Shown piece after piece: positions 27,024 to 36,502 of a stretch of DNA of 64,000 bases. Each line of letters starts with the position of its first letter. The stretch's first letter is position 1. Both the position numbers and the translations under genes were made by a program. Below the pieces are notes generated by a model. The model saw only the letters and a program-made list of their open reading frames with translations. It was not told the origin of the DNA and ran no database searches. Where the stretch lies: positions 1-64,000 of the forward strand of contig CANQMO010000016.1 in NCBI GenBank assembly GCA_947624985.1. The letters are read 5' to 3'. Source of the DNA: an uncultured Oscillospiraceae bacterium. GTDB taxonomy: Bacteria; Bacillota; Clostridia; Oscillospirales; Oscillospiraceae.

Positions 27024-27839
27024 TCAGAGAAGGAATCTATGTATGGCCTGGCCCACGCCGTTGTGGTCGTTGTCGGCCACCACCGCGTCCGCCATGGCCT
27101 TCACCGCCGGGTCCGCGTTGCCCATGGCCACGGCAAGGCCCGCCGCCGCCAGCATGGGCCGGTCGTTGTCCCCGTCCCCCACGGCGACGGTGGCCTCCAT
27201 GCCGACGCCCAGAAGCGCCGCCAGCTTCCGCAGTCCCGTGCCCTTGTCCACCCCGGGCGGAGACATCTCCAGCCCCGCGCATTCGGAGAAGGTGACGGTC
27301 AGGGGCAGGGCTTTGACCGTCTCGTAGGCCGCCAGCCGGTCCGCCGGGCTGCGGAAATAGATGTTCACCTTGGGCACGCCGGGGCGGGCCGCCGCCTCGG
27401 CCATCATATCCGGCACCTTTTTCGCCATGGCGTCGTAAAGGCCCTGGTAGGGCCCCATGCCGAAGTCCGCCACATGGGTCGCCTGATCGGCCCGGAGCAC
27501 GGAGGCGTCCGAACACAGCAGATGGGCCATGGCGTCGTACCGCTCCGCCACCGCCATCAGCTCCATGACCAGGGTCCGGTCCATACGCTCTTCGTACAGA
27601 GCCCGGTCCTCCGCGAGGTCATACAGCACCGCGCCGCTGACGGCGATGGCATAGCGCACGCCGGTCAGCCGGTCCCGGTATCCCGCCAGCTCCGGCACGC
27701 ACCGGCCTGTGCTGAGGGCCGCCGTCCTGCCCCGGGCCGCCGCCAGCGCCAGGTCCCGGACCGTCTCGTCCAGCAGCCGCTTGTCCGAGGTAAGGGCCGT
27801 GCCGTCCATATCCAGAGCGATCAGTTCATACTTTCCCAT
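27024..27839 (-). CDS. Cof-type HAD-IIB sugar-phosphate phosphatase family protein
   Basis: 271 aa. HAD motif I LDMDGTAL (Asp nucleophile), motif III Lys region, and motif IV VGDGDNDRPML are intact; the HAD-IIB cap lies between. Members dephosphorylate sugar phosphates, flavin mononucleotide or related compounds in the cytosol; the substrate cannot be set from sequence. ATG 27839 follows GGAGG. Confidence 0.93.
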   Translation of the reverse strand: MGKYELIALDMDGTALTSDKRLLDETVRDLALAAARGRTAALSTGRCVPELAGYRDRLTGVRYAIAVSGAVLYDLAEDRALYEERMDRTLVMELMAVAERYDAMAHLLCSDASVLRADQATHVADFGMGPYQGLYDAMAKKVPDMMAEAAARPGVPKVNIYFRSPADRLAAYETVKALPLTVTFSECAGLEMSPPGVDKGTGLRKLAALLGVGMEATVAVGDGDNDRPMLAAAGLAVAMGNADPAVKAMADAVVADNDHNGVGQAIHRFLL

Positions 27840-27905
27840 TGCGTTCCTCCACCGGTCTGTCCGCCTTATCATACACCATCGGCCCCGCCGCCGCAAGGCG
27901 GTGTC

Positions 27906-27935
27906 TTGACATATTTGTCCGATCCGGCGTATAAT
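27906..27935 (+). promoter_or_regulatory. Consensus sigma-A promoter of the riboswitch-controlled transporter
   Basis: TTGACA (27906-27911), 18-bp spacer, TATAAT (27930-27935). The transcript would begin at about 27942, right at the 5' edge of the aptamer. Confidence 0.8.
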
Positions 27936-27943
27936 ATGGTCTT

Positions 27944-28079
27944 GTAAGAGGGAGTAGTTTGCGCGGACTTCTGTCCGCGTCCGGCTGTCCGTCAGTACGG
28001 TCCATGGGACCCGGGCCGCCGCAGATATGTGTCTGAAACGAGACTTTTACCGCGCATTCCCGCGGTAAAAGTCTTTTTT
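27944..28079 (+). promoter_or_regulatory. yybP-ykoY-type (Mn2+) riboswitch with terminator
   Basis: The 5' strand GTAAGAG (27944-27950) runs into the conserved GGAGTAG, followed by a CGCGGAC/GTCCGCG hairpin, CGTCAGTACGG, a CAGA/TCTG hairpin and GAAACGAGAC; the closing strand CTTTTAC (28044-28050) pairs with GTAAGAG. GGAGTAG near the 5' end and an A/G-rich ACGAGAC ahead of the closing strand are hallmarks of the yybP-ykoY aptamer. The closing strand is also the 5' arm of a terminator (ACTTTTACCGCG / CGCGGTAAAAGT, then CTTTTTT), so the two folds exclude each other. That predicts a ligand-on switch. Class from memory of the motif, not a covariance search. Confidence 0.75.
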
Positions 28080-28100
28080 GATAAAAAAGGAGTTGACGTT

Positions 28101-29369
28101 ATGTCCGTACTGGCTCTGGTCCTGTTCATCCTTACATACTGCCTGATGATCGCCCTGCCCAAGTACCGGCCCTGGGTGGCCCTTTCCAGCGCGGCGCTGT
28201 ATGTGATCCTGGGGTTCGTGCCGCTCCGGTCTCTGGCGGGGGCCATCGACTGGAACGTTCTCATGATGCTGGCCGGCACCATGGGCACGGTGAGCCTGTT
28301 CATCGAGTCGAAAATGCCAAACCGCATGGCGGAGATTCTGCTGACCAGGACCCCCAACGTCATGTGGGTGGCGGTAGCCATGAGCCTGTTCGCCGGGGTA
28401 GTGAGCGCCTTTGTGGACAACGTGGCCACGGTGCTGATGCTGGCGCCGGTGGGCCTGGCCATCGCGGCCAAGCTGGGCACCTCCCCGGTGCCGCTGCTGA
28501 TCTCCATCGCCGTCAGCTCCAATCTGCAGGGGGCGGCCACCCTGGTGGGCGACACCACCAGTATCATGCTGGGCGGCTACGCGGATATGGACTTTCTGGA
28601 CTTCTTCTTCATGGACGGCAGATTCTCCATCTTCTGGGCCGTGGAGCTGGGCGCGCTGATGACGGTGCCCATCATCCTGTGGCTGTTCCGGGACCAGCGG
28701 GAGCCGGTCAGTATCCCGGACAGGACTGAGGTGACCAATTACTTCCCCACATACCTGCTGGTGGGGACGGTGGTGCTGCTGATATGCGCCTCCTTCATCC
28801 CCGGCAAGCCCGCTATCACCAATGGTCTGATCTGTATCGGGGTGTTCCTGGTGGGCGCGGCCCACTCCCGGCTGCGGGAAAAAAGCTGGCACAATGTGAA
28901 GGCGGCGTTTTTGGAGATAGACTACCAGACCCTGCTGCTGCTGGCGGGGCTGTTCGTGGTCATCGCGGGTATCACCGAGGGCGGCGTCATCGACGCCATC
29001 GCGGCGCTGTTCGTCCGGATGGGCGGCAGCAACCTGTTCGTCATGTACACCATCATCGTGTGGGGCTCGGTGCTGTTTTCCGCCTTCGTGGACAACATCC
29101 CCTATGTGGCCACCATGCTGCCCGTGGTCAGCGGTATCGCCGTCACCATGGACTGCTCCCCCATTCTGCTGTACTTCGGCCTTCTCACCGGCGCCACCCT
29201 GGGCGGCAACATCACCCCCATCGGCGCGTCCGCCAATATAACCGCCATCGGTATCCTGCGCCGGCAGGACTACGAGGTCTCCACCCGTGACTTCATGCGG
29301 ATCGGCGTGCCCTTCACCCTGACCGCCGTCATGACCGGGTACCTGTTCTGCTGGTTCGTGTGGAAGTGA
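28101..29369 (+). CDS. Ion-transporter-superfamily permease (SLC13/ArsB/NhaD-like)
   Basis: 422 aa, almost wholly hydrophobic with about a dozen membrane segments. Two halves repeat: SAFVDN at residues 102-107 and 327-332, each followed by a re-entrant-type Gly/Asn stretch (LQGAATLVGDTTS; TLGGNITPIGASAN). This is the PF03600-like citrate/ArsB/Na+-H+ superfamily. The substrate is not known; because it stands behind a Mn2+-type riboswitch, export or handling of a metal or metal-linked anion is inferred. ATG 28101 follows AAAGGAG. Confidence 0.88.
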   Translation: MSVLALVLFILTYCLMIALPKYRPWVALSSAALYVILGFVPLRSLAGAIDWNVLMMLAGTMGTVSLFIESKMPNRMAEILLTRTPNVMWVAVAMSLFAGVVSAFVDNVATVLMLAPVGLAIAAKLGTSPVPLLISIAVSSNLQGAATLVGDTTSIMLGGYADMDFLDFFFMDGRFSIFWAVELGALMTVPIILWLFRDQREPVSIPDRTEVTNYFPTYLLVGTVVLLICASFIPGKPAITNGLICIGVFLVGAAHSRLREKSWHNVKAAFLEIDYQTLLLLAGLFVVIAGITEGGVIDAIAALFVRMGGSNLFVMYTIIVWGSVLFSAFVDNIPYVATMLPVVSGIAVTMDCSPILLYFGLLTGATLGGNITPIGASANITAIGILRRQDYEVSTRDFMRIGVPFTLTAVMTGYLFCWFVWK

Positions 29370-29390
29370 GGGCCGGCGCCCGGCGCAAAA

Positions 29391-29416
29391 CGCCCCTGTC
29401 TGTTCGGACAGGGGCG
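29391..29416. terminator. Hairpin terminator between convergent genes
   Basis: CGCCCCTGTC / GACAGGGGCG stem followed by CTTCCATTTTC; lies between the transporter and the HMA-domain gene. Confidence 0.75.
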
Positions 29417-29447
29417 CTTCCATTTTCTATGGCGCGGGCGGCGCCTT

Positions 29448-29705
29448 TTACCGCTTTCCAAAACCGAACAGGCCCTTTTTCGGCTTGTCCTCCTCCGTCC
29501 GGACGCCGGTGGCCTCGTACCCCGTGGCGTTCACCGCCGCCAGCAGCGCCACGTCCGTCACCTCCGGCCCGCACACCACCCGGGCCTCATGCTTCGACCG
29601 GCTGGCCGAGGCCCTCTGCACACCCGGCACCTTCCGCAGGGCGTCCGCCACATGGCTCTCGCACATGCCGCACATCATGCCCTCCACCGTCAGCACCTTC
29701 GTCAT
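29448..29705 (-). CDS. CopZ-like heavy-metal-associated (HMA) protein
   Basis: 85 aa. An HMA ferredoxin-like fold with metal-binding VEGMMCGMCESHV (Cys pair in MCGMC) covers residues 1-70, then a charged tail ending KKGLFGFGKR. Likely a cytosolic Cu(I) or similar soft-metal chaperone. No copper ATPase lies beside it. ATG 29705 has a good GGAGAGG site. Confidence 0.88.
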   Translation of the reverse strand: MTKVLTVEGMMCGMCESHVADALRKVPGVQRASASRSKHEARVVCGPEVTDVALLAAVNATGYEATGVRTEEDKPKKGLFGFGKR

Positions 29706-29796
29706 GTCCCTCTCCTCCTTGATTAGTTATTTCTAACTTTTAGTATACTCCGCTCCCGCCTTCTTTGCAAGGGGCGAAAAAATATTCCCGGGCCTA

Positions 29797-29857
29797 TTGA
29801 CAAGGGCACTATGTCGTGTTACGATATAGTCACGATATGTCGAGTGACGACATATCG
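29797..29857 (+). promoter_or_regulatory. Promoter with two PadR-type operators
   Basis: TTGACA (29797-29802), 17-bp spacer, TACGAT (29820-29825). Operator 1: ACTATGTCG / CGATATAGT (29808-29830) overlaps the -10 region. Operator 2: CGATATGTCG / CGACATATCG (29833-29842 / 29848-29857), a perfect 10-bp repeat with a 5-base centre just after the start point. A third half-site CGACAC follows. Confidence 0.75.
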
Positions 29858-29882
29858 ACCAACGACACAAGGATGTGAGACC

Positions 29883-30245
29883 ATGAGCAAGGGCGCGGAG
29901 CCTTTGACGGAGAGTTACTTTTATATTCTGCTGTGCCTGTTCCGGGGGCCTAACCACGGCTACGGCATCATGCGCCAGGCCCTGGAGCTGTCGGAGGGCC
30001 ATGTGCGCATCGGCTCCGGTACCATGTACGGGGCCACCGGCAACATGATAAAAAAGGGCTGGATCGAGGAATGTCCCGTTCACGTGGCGGACCGGCGGCG
30101 GCTGTACCGGCTGACGGAGACGGGCCGCCAGGTGCTGCTGGAGGAGGCGGCGCGGCTGCGGCACCTGGCCGCGGCGGCGGACAGTGTAATAGAGGGAGAA
30201 GAGAGGGAAGCGGACAGAGAGGAAGGAGAAGAAAATGCGGAATAA
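29883..30245 (+). CDS. PadR-family transcriptional regulator
   Basis: 120 aa winged helix (SYFYILLCLFRGPNHGYGIM, GSGTMYGATGNMIKKGWI, RRRLYRLTETG) with a C-terminal helix. ATG 29883 follows AAGGATG; longer in-frame starts lie within the operators. It overlaps the DUF2812 gene, and the twin palindromes in front point to autorepression. Confidence 0.94.
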   Translation: MSKGAEPLTESYFYILLCLFRGPNHGYGIMRQALELSEGHVRIGSGTMYGATGNMIKKGWIEECPVHVADRRRLYRLTETGRQVLLEEAARLRHLAAAADSVIEGEEREADREEGEENAE

Positions 30246-31143
30246 AAAATATCGCTTTGCCATGTATCCCGCCTGGGAATACCGGCGGGAGATAGAGGAC
30301 CTGAACGCCCTGTCAGACAAGGGCTGGCAGCTGGAGAAATGCGGGACCCTCCACAGCGTATTCTACCGGGACGAAAGCGTGCGTTACCGCTACGCCCTGG
30401 ATTACAATCAGAACATCGACGACCCGGCCCGCTACCGGGACACTTTCGCCGAGCAGGGCTGGCAGTTCGTCAACGACACCTTCAATGGCTGGCACGTCTT
30501 TCGCAAGCGCTATGACCCTTCTCTGCCACCGGAGGAGTACGACATCTACACCGACGAACAGTCAGTGCAGGACATGGCCAGCCGCTGGAGCCGTCTGGCG
30601 TATGTCTTCGGCACCATCGAGCTCATATGCGCGGCGATGAATCTGTTCGCCCTCTTTGGCCGTCTCAGTATCATCAACATCGCCATGGCCCTGGTCTGCC
30701 TGATCCTGGGCGTGGTGATCCTGGTAGGCGCCCGGCGCATTCGCCGCCCGGAGACAGCCGGCATGCCCCGGAAGAGCCTGCGCTGGTGCTTCGCGGTGGT
30801 GTTCATTCTGCTGGCGCTGGGCCTGGTGTTCGGCCTGAACCACTTAGGGGCCATCTCCACCAGTGAGTACGTCTATGACCCGGACCTGCCCCCCTGGACA
30901 TGGGAGATGAGCGTGCCCCTGCCGGACTTCTACACCCTGGAAGTGGAGGCCGACACCGACGCCAACGTGGAGATCACTGTGACCGACAAGAGCGGCGCGG
31001 TGCTGGAAACCATGGGCGGCGGCGGGGACCTGCGGGCAAAGGAGACCATGTTCCTGCTGCCGGGCAAGTACGACGTGACCGTCCAATACGCCCCGGACAC
31101 CGAGCCGGGCACCACCGGCATGTTCCGCTTCGAGGTGGACTGA
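30235..31143 (+). CDS. DUF2812 membrane protein
   Basis: 302 aa. The N-terminal 100 residues are a DUF2812 domain (MYPAWEYRREIEDLNALSDKG, W-rich); three hydrophobic segments follow (about 120-138, 142-160, 181-199), then a C-terminal extracytoplasmic beta-type domain (FYTLEVEADTDANVEITVTDK). DUF2812 genes commonly sit behind PadR genes, as here with an 11-base overlap; the regulator is likely to control this membrane protein. Molecular function unknown. Confidence 0.88.
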   Translation: MRNKKYRFAMYPAWEYRREIEDLNALSDKGWQLEKCGTLHSVFYRDESVRYRYALDYNQNIDDPARYRDTFAEQGWQFVNDTFNGWHVFRKRYDPSLPPEEYDIYTDEQSVQDMASRWSRLAYVFGTIELICAAMNLFALFGRLSIINIAMALVCLILGVVILVGARRIRRPETAGMPRKSLRWCFAVVFILLALGLVFGLNHLGAISTSEYVYDPDLPPWTWEMSVPLPDFYTLEVEADTDANVEITVTDKSGAVLETMGGGGDLRAKETMFLLPGKYDVTVQYAPDTEPGTTGMFRFEVD

Positions 31144-31161
31144 ATGCTTCGGTAGATCTGG

Positions 31162-31192
31162 AGAGGGCGCGGTGATCAGCACCGCGCCCTCT
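31162..31192. terminator. Hairpin terminator between convergent genes
   Basis: AGAGGGCGCGGTG / CACCGCGCCCTCT, 13-bp perfect stem, followed by TACATTGTTTT on the plus strand. Confidence 0.8.
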
Positions 31193-31207
31193 TACATTGT
31201 TTTCCCT

Positions 31208-32125
31208 TCACGCCCGGCGACATACAAAACAATGCCATTCCTCCAGGGTGTTGTGTTCGACGACCGTCAGTCCCGCCTTTTCCAGGGCGGCGGACACGTC
31301 CCCTTCCCGGCCGTTGATGATCCCCGAGCAGACGAACACGCCCTCCGGGGCCAAAAACGCGCCCACATAGGGGGCCAGGGGGATGATCACGTCCGCCACG
31401 ATATTGGCCAGGACCAGACCGTACCCGGTCCCCAGCCTGGCCCGCAGCGAGCCCGAGGCGATCACATCGCCCACGCAGACGTCTATGGCGGCCTCCACCC
31501 CGTTCAATTTGGCGTTGTCCAGGACCACGTCCGGGGCCTTTTCATCCACATCGGCGGCTTTTACCGGCCCGGCTCCCAGCACCGCCGCGGCGATACCGAG
31601 AATGCCGCTGCCGCAGCCCAGGTCCAGCACCTTTGTGCCCGGACCGGCGTATTTTTCCACGGCGGCCAGACACATGCGGGTGGTGGGATGGTCCCCGGTG
31701 CCGAACAGCAGCCCCGGGTCCAGCCGCACCGGGGTCCGGTCCCCGGCGTAGTCGTGCCACTGGGGCACGATCACCAGCTTTTCCCCGGCCTCCACGGGCT
31801 TGTAGTAGTCCCGCCAGTTGTTCTCCCAGTCCGCGTCCGCCACAGGGCGGCTGGCGGGGTTCAGGCCCTTTTCGTACAGGTCCGCGATGATGGCCCGGCC
31901 CGTATCGTCGTCCGCCACCCACAGCTTCACCCGGCTGGCGCCGGACATGGACTTCGTCAGCGCCTCGTCCACAAAGTCCCAGTACTGGGTGTTGTTCTCC
32001 AGAAAGTTTTTGAAATCCCGCTCGTCCTCGATGACGAAGCCCTCCAGCCCCATGCCGGTGAGCTGCTCACACAGGGCCTCCGGGTCCCCATGGGCGGGGA
32101 TGGTCACTTCTAACCAATTTGCCAA
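31208..32125 (-). CDS. prmA: Ribosomal protein L11 methyltransferase
   Basis: 305 aa. The SAM-binding Rossmann motif VLDLGCGSGILGIAA and the catalytic-loop region LVLANIVADVI are present, after an N-terminal L11-recognition domain (VTIPAHGDPEALCEQLTGMGLEG split over residues 7-30). It trimethylates L11. The start is TTG at 32125, with AAAGG about 11 bases upstream; no other in-frame ATG is compatible with the conserved N-terminus. Lies directly behind a terminator, with no strong promoter seen. Confidence 0.95.
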   Translation of the reverse strand: MANWLEVTIPAHGDPEALCEQLTGMGLEGFVIEDERDFKNFLENNTQYWDFVDEALTKSMSGASRVKLWVADDDTGRAIIADLYEKGLNPASRPVADADWENNWRDYYKPVEAGEKLVIVPQWHDYAGDRTPVRLDPGLLFGTGDHPTTRMCLAAVEKYAGPGTKVLDLGCGSGILGIAAAVLGAGPVKAADVDEKAPDVVLDNAKLNGVEAAIDVCVGDVIASGSLRARLGTGYGLVLANIVADVIIPLAPYVGAFLAPEGVFVCSGIINGREGDVSAALEKAGLTVVEHNTLEEWHCFVCRRA

Positions 32126-32146
32126 AATAGATCAGCCTTTCAAAAA

Positions 32147-32171
32147 CCCAGCGGCCCCAGAGGCCGCTGGG
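32147..32171. terminator. Bidirectional hairpin terminator
   Basis: CCCAGCGGCC / GGCCGCTGGG. On the minus strand it is followed by TTTTTG (end of the phosphoketolase unit); on the plus strand by CTTTATTTTTA. Confidence 0.8.
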
Positions 32172-32196
32172 CTTTATTTTTATGGGTCTTATCGGG

Positions 32197-34578
32197 TCAG
32201 CATTTCTCTGCCGCCGGTGTCCATTTCCACTCAGAGACTTCGGGCAGATCCACGCCGTACTTGGCGATATACTGCTTATGCTCCACCAGCTTGTCCCGCA
32301 TTTGCTGGGCCAGCGCCGCGCTGCGGTTGCCCAGGCAGGTCAGGTTTTGCAGGGCGGTCAGCACCAGATGGTACCGGTCGATGTTGTTCAGCACCCGCAT
32401 ATCGAAGGGCGTGGTGATGGTGCCCTCCTCGATATAGCCCCGCACATGCAGATTCTTGTTCTTGCGCTTGTAGGTGAACTCGTGGATCAGGCTGGGATAG
32501 CCGTGGAAGGCGAACACGATGGGCTTATCCACGGTGAAGAGCATGTCATAGTCCCGGTCGGGCAGGCCGTGGGGGTGCTGGGAGTCGGACTGGAGCCGCA
32601 TAAGGTCCACCACATTGATGACCCGTATTTTCAGCTCCGGGAAGGCGTCCCGCAAAATGGTCACCGCCGCCAGGGTCTCCAGAGTGGGCGTGTCGCCGCA
32701 GCAGGCCATGATGATGTCCGGCTCGGACCAGGCGTCGGTAGAGGCCCACTGCCAGATACCGATACCCTCGGTGCAGTGCTTGACGGCCTGCTCCATGGTC
32801 AGCCACTGGGGACGGGGGTGCTTGGAGGCCACCACCACGTTCACATAGTCCCGGCTGCGGATGCAGTGGTCGAACACGCTGAGAAGGCAGTTGGCGTCGG
32901 GGGGCAGATACAGGCGCACCACGTCCGCCTTCTTGTTGGCCACATGGTCCAAAAAGCCCGGGTCCTGATGGGTGAAGCCGTTGTGGTCCTGCTGCCACAC
33001 GTTGGAGGCCAGCACATAGTTAAGGGAAGCGATCTTCTGCCGCCAGGGCAGCTGGTTGCAGACCTTCAGCCACTTGGCGTGCTGGCTGACCATGCTGTCC
33101 ACGATACGGATGAACGCCTCATAGGAGTTGAAAAAGCCGTGCCGCCCGGTGAGCAGATAGCCCTCCAGCATGCCCTCGCAGACGTGCTCGCTGAGGAAGG
33201 AATCCATGACCTGGCCGTCCTGGGACAAAAATTCGTCCCCGTCCTCCACCGTGCCGTTCCAGTCCCGGCCCGTGACCTCAAACACGGGGCTCAGCCGGTT
33301 GGACATGGTCTCGTCCGGCCCGAACACCCGGAAGTTGCGGCTGTCCTCGTTCATGGCGTAAATGTCCCGGACGAATTCGCCCAGCTTGCGCATATCCTCC
33401 GCCTCCACGGCGCCGGGGGCGGGCAGGTCGATGCCGTAGTCCCGGAAGTCGGGCATGCGCAGATCCTTCAAAAGCAGGCCGCCGTTGGCGTTGGGGTTGG
33501 CGCCCATGCGGGCGACGCCTTTGGGGGGCAGGTCCAGCAGCGCCTGGACGGGCACGCCGTTGTCGTCGAAAAGCTCCTCCGGATGATAGCTCTTCAGCCA
33601 GTCCTCGATCATCTTGCGGTGCTCGTCGGAGTCGGCGGAGATGGGTACCTGGTGGGCCCGGAAGGTGCCCTCCACCTTGGCGCCGTCCACCACCTTGGGA
33701 CCGGTCCAGCCCTTGGGGGTGCGCAGCACGATCATGGGCCAGATGACCCGGCTGCCGTCGCCGTGGACCCGGGCGTTTTCCTGGATACGCAGGATGGAGC
33801 GGATGGCGGTGTCCAGGGCCTTGGCCATGGTCTTGTGCATGAACTCCGGGTCGCTGCCCTCCACAAAGATGGGGTTCCAGCCGCAGCCCTCGAAGAACTT
33901 TTTCAGCTCCTCGTTGGGGATACGGGCCAGAACAGTGGGGTTAGCGATCTTGTAGCCGTTCAGATGCAGGATGGGCAGCACCGCGCCGTCCGTGCGGGGG
34001 TCGGTGAATTTGTTCAGGTGCCAGCAGGTGGCCAGCGGGCCGGTCTCCGCCTCGCCGTCGCCCACCACGCAGGCGGCGATCAGAGTGGGGTTGTCACTGA
34101 CAGCGCCGAAGGCGTGGGCCAGAGAATAACCCAGCTCGCCGCCCTCATGGATGGAGCCCGGGGTCTCCGGCGCCACATGGGAGGGGATGCCGCCGGGGAA
34201 GGAGAACTGCTTGAACAGCTTCTCCATACCCGCCTCGTCCCGGGTGATGTTGGGATAGACCTCGGTGTAGCTGCCGTCCAGCCAGTCCTGGGCCACCATG
34301 GCGTTGCCCCCGTGGCCGGGGCCGGACAGGTAGATCATGTTCAGATCATAGGCCCGGATGACACGGTTGAGGTGTGTGTAAATAAAGTTCTGGCCGGGCA
34401 CGGTGCCCCAGTGGCCCACGATCTTGCGCTTGAAGTGTTTTTCCGTCAGCGGGGTCTTCAGAAGGGGATCGGACAGCAGATAAAGCTGTCCGGCTGCGAG
34501 ATAGTTCGCCGCGCGCCAGTACATGTCCATGGTGTGGAGCATTTCCGGCGTGGCGGCAAATTCCTTGTGGTACGTCAT
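32197..34578 (-). CDS. xfp: Phosphoketolase (xylulose 5-phosphate / fructose 6-phosphate)
   Basis: 793 aa, usual length. A thiamine-diphosphate enzyme that splits xylulose-5-P (and often fructose-6-P) with phosphate to give acetyl-phosphate plus glyceraldehyde-3-P or erythrose-4-P. Visible are YLSGPGHGG, the ThDP motif [17 protein letters not shown] (17 residues), and the C-terminal region [19 protein letters not shown] 34578 follows GAGGTG; in-frame sequence further upstream is untranslated leader. It provides a bypass of glycolysis feeding acetate formation. Confidence 0.97.
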   Translation of the reverse strand: MTYHKEFAATPEMLHTMDMYWRAANYLAAGQLYLLSDPLLKTPLTEKHFKRKIVGHWGTVPGQNFIYTHLNRVIRAYDLNMIYLSGPGHGGNAMVAQDWLDGSYTEVYPNITRDEAGMEKLFKQFSFPGGIPSHVAPETPGSIHEGGELGYSLAHAFGAVSDNPTLIAACVVGDGEAETGPLATCWHLNKFTDPRTDGAVLPILHLNGYKIANPTVLARIPNEELKKFFEGCGWNPIFVEGSDPEFMHKTMAKALDTAIRSILRIQENARVHGDGSRVIWPMIVLRTPKGWTGPKVVDGAKVEGTFRAHQVPISADSDEHRKMIEDWLKSYHPEELFDDNGVPVQALLDLPPKGVARMGANPNANGGLLLKDLRMPDFRDYGIDLPAPGAVEAEDMRKLGEFVRDIYAMNEDSRNFRVFGPDETMSNRLSPVFEVTGRDWNGTVEDGDEFLSQDGQVMDSFLSEHVCEGMLEGYLLTGRHGFFNSYEAFIRIVDSMVSQHAKWLKVCNQLPWRQKIASLNYVLASNVWQQDHNGFTHQDPGFLDHVANKKADVVRLYLPPDANCLLSVFDHCIRSRDYVNVVVASKHPRPQWLTMEQAVKHCTEGIGIWQWASTDAWSEPDIIMACCGDTPTLETLAAVTILRDAFPELKIRVINVVDLMRLQSDSQHPHGLPDRDYDMLFTVDKPIVFAFHGYPSLIHEFTYKRKNKNLHVRGYIEEGTITTPFDMRVLNNIDRYHLVLTALQNLTCLGNRSAALAQQMRDKLVEHKQYIAKYGVDLPEVSEWKWTPAAEKC

Positions 34579-34657
34579 CGCTTTCACCTCTGTCTTGTAG
34601 TATGTCCGGAAGCGGCGGCTGTATTTACCGCCGCTGCCACATCGGAAAACTATGGGT

Positions 34658-34686
34658 ATTATAGCAGATATTTCCGCAAATGAAAA
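34658..34686 (-). promoter_or_regulatory. Promoter of the phosphoketolase gene
   Basis: Minus-strand TTTTCA (34686-34681), 17-bp spacer, TATAAT (34663-34658), about 75 bases before the start. Confidence 0.6.
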
Positions 34687-34729
34687 GCACGATCCGCGCA
34701 GTCCCCGCCGTACCGTACGCAAAGCAAAA

Positions 34730-34753
34730 GCGGGGACGGAACACCGCCCCCGC
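34730..34753 (-). terminator. Terminator of the GntR/DUF5808 operon
   Basis: On the minus strand GCGGGGGCGG, loop TGTT, CCGTCCCCGC, then TTTTGCTTT, just past the stop of the membrane protein gene. Confidence 0.7.
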
Positions 34754-34772
34754 CTGCGGCGTTTCGCCGCTT

Positions 34773-36113
34773 TTACCGCCCGCTCAGCGCGACATACACC
34801 GCCTCCGTATCGGAGGCCCCGCCGCCCAGCAGATACACCGTCCCGTCCGCCATGGTCACCCGCAGCCAGGGCCCGGTCCGGGGGTCCAGGCACAATGTGG
34901 CGGCGCCCTGATCGGTGCTGAACCGGCCCTTCAAGATCGCGTCCGCGCCGGTGCCCATGACCCGCACCATGTTTTTCGGCAGAGCGTCTATGATCTCCGC
35001 CGACCCTATATCCCCCAGGGACAGCGCGTAGTCCTTGCCCCAGCTCTCCGCCAGCAGGGTCCCGTCCTCGATCCGCAGTGGCTGGGGCGCTCCGAACATG
35101 GCGTCAAAGCAAAGGCCCATGACCGGCAGGCCCAGCAGCAGTATCAGGGCGAAGGCCATAAACGCCTTGCCCCCGGGCCGGGCCAGATTCACGGTGGAGT
35201 TGACCCCGGTGCGGGCGTTGATGATGGTGCGGCTGTCGTTGGGGTCGTAGTAGAGCTGGCCGAATATCCACTTGTCGTCCTCGTCCACATAAAAGCCCTC
35301 GCCGCTGCCGGCGGTGAGCTTCTCCTGGACGTGCCGGACCCGAAATTCCAGCGCCACCGCCACGGCGCACACCCCCAGGGCCAGGACCACGGTGAGCAAC
35401 ATCACCACCCCGCCGCCGGCGGGGGAAAGCGTGGTGCTCAGCCATATGCCGGCGCTGACAGCCGCCATCGTCCAGGCGCACAGCAGCCACACCCGGTCCC
35501 AGGCCCGGCGGCGGACCCGGGTCAGGGCCGCCGTCACCGCGTCGTTTTCATCCACCGTCTCCGCCCGGTTCCGGTAGAGGTACCGCGCCCCCGCCCAGCA
35601 GCCCAGGGCGATCGCGGCGTCCAGCAGGTAGGCGAACCACAGTGTCCGGTCCAATGCCGCCGGCACGGCCGCAATGACCGCCGCGGCCACGAACCACCAC
35701 ACACCGGGCCGCTTTACCGGCACGGCGGCCGTGGTGACGCTGGCGGCGCGGACGGCGGGCACCGTCCAGCCCCGCTCCCTTTTCACCGCCTTCAGCTTGC
35801 CGTTCCAGCGGGCGTAACTGACGAACTGGGCCGCGATCACCAGATCGATCCACAGAAAATACGCCAAAAAGCCAATCTCCGGCCAGGTCAGCACCACGCA
35901 CAGGACCCCCAGCGCCATCAGCGCCAGACACAGCACGATCTGCTCCCGCTTGAAACCCTTCAAAAGCCCCAGCACCGCCGGGTCCTCCCGGGCCCGGCGG
36001 GGAAAGGTCACCCCTACGGCCAGATTCTTTTTGAATCTCGTCTCGTTGACATTCAAAACACACATCAAAATGGGCAGCCAAATGGTCAGGCCCCATGTGA
36101 TCAGCGCGTTCAT
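34773..36113 (-). CDS. DUF5808/DUF1648-type membrane protein
   Basis: 446 aa. An N-terminal hydrophobic pair, four or more further membrane segments, a cytoplasmic DUF5808-type stretch ([14 protein letters not shown], conserved Trp-Phe-Gly-Leu-Tyr-Tyr-Asn-Pro pattern), another membrane segment and a C-terminal PH-like beta domain. This family occurs beside GntR/YtrA regulators in Firmicutes, as here with a four-base overlap. Likely involved in cell-envelope response; molecular role unknown. Confidence 0.85.
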   Translation of the reverse strand: MNALITWGLTIWLPILMCVLNVNETRFKKNLAVGVTFPRRAREDPAVLGLLKGFKREQIVLCLALMALGVLCVVLTWPEIGFLAYFLWIDLVIAAQFVSYARWNGKLKAVKRERGWTVPAVRAASVTTAAVPVKRPGVWWFVAAAVIAAVPAALDRTLWFAYLLDAAIALGCWAGARYLYRNRAETVDENDAVTAALTRVRRRAWDRVWLLCAWTMAAVSAGIWLSTTLSPAGGGVVMLLTVVLALGVCAVAVALEFRVRHVQEKLTAGSGEGFYVDEDDKWIFGQLYYDPNDSRTIINARTGVNSTVNLARPGGKAFMAFALILLLGLPVMGLCFDAMFGAPQPLRIEDGTLLAESWGKDYALSLGDIGSAEIIDALPKNMVRVMGTGADAILKGRFSTDQGAATLCLDPRTGPWLRVTMADGTVYLLGGGASDTEAVYVALSGR

Positions 36114-36481
36114 TCTGTTCCCTCCTCATAAAGTCTTCGGCACAGTTCCATGGCCTGCTCCACGCTCAGCCCCGCCAGGCGCAGCTCCCCCAGACGCAGC
36201 CGCAGTCCCTCCACCGTCTCCCGGGAAGGGCCGGCCGACCCGCTCCGGGCCGTCACCGCCGCGCCGCTGCGCCGGTCCGTGGTGATGGTCCCCTCCTGCT
36301 TCAGAAGCTGATACGCCTTGCTGACGGTCATCATGTTGACGCCGCACTCCTCCGCCAGAGCCCGGATGGTGGGCAGCCGGTCCCCCGGCGCCAGCTCCCC
36401 CCGGGCGATCCCCAGCACGATCTGGTCCCGTATCTGCATGTAAATGGGCCGGTCCGACCCGAAATCCAGCTTTAAAAGCAT
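36110..36481 (-). CDS. GntR-family (YtrA type) transcriptional regulator
   Basis: 123 aa. A winged HTH (PIYMQIRDQIVLGIARGEL, LPTIRALAEECGVNMMTVSKAYQLL, GTITTDRRSGAAV) with only a short C-terminal helix, the YtrA subfamily form. It heads the operon with the DUF5808 gene and likely represses it through the palindrome at 36503-36527. Confidence 0.94.
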   Translation of the reverse strand: MLLKLDFGSDRPIYMQIRDQIVLGIARGELAPGDRLPTIRALAEECGVNMMTVSKAYQLLKQEGTITTDRRSGAAVTARSGSAGPSRETVEGLRLRLGELRLAGLSVEQAMELCRRLYEEGTE

Positions 36482-36502
36482 CCGCGCGCCTCCTTTGCCT
36501 CG

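Noticed and set aside
32182-34683. Plus-strand ORF of 833 codons opposite phosphoketolase
   Set aside because: Antisense shadow; the minus strand encodes a complete phosphoketolase with all motifs and a good RBS.
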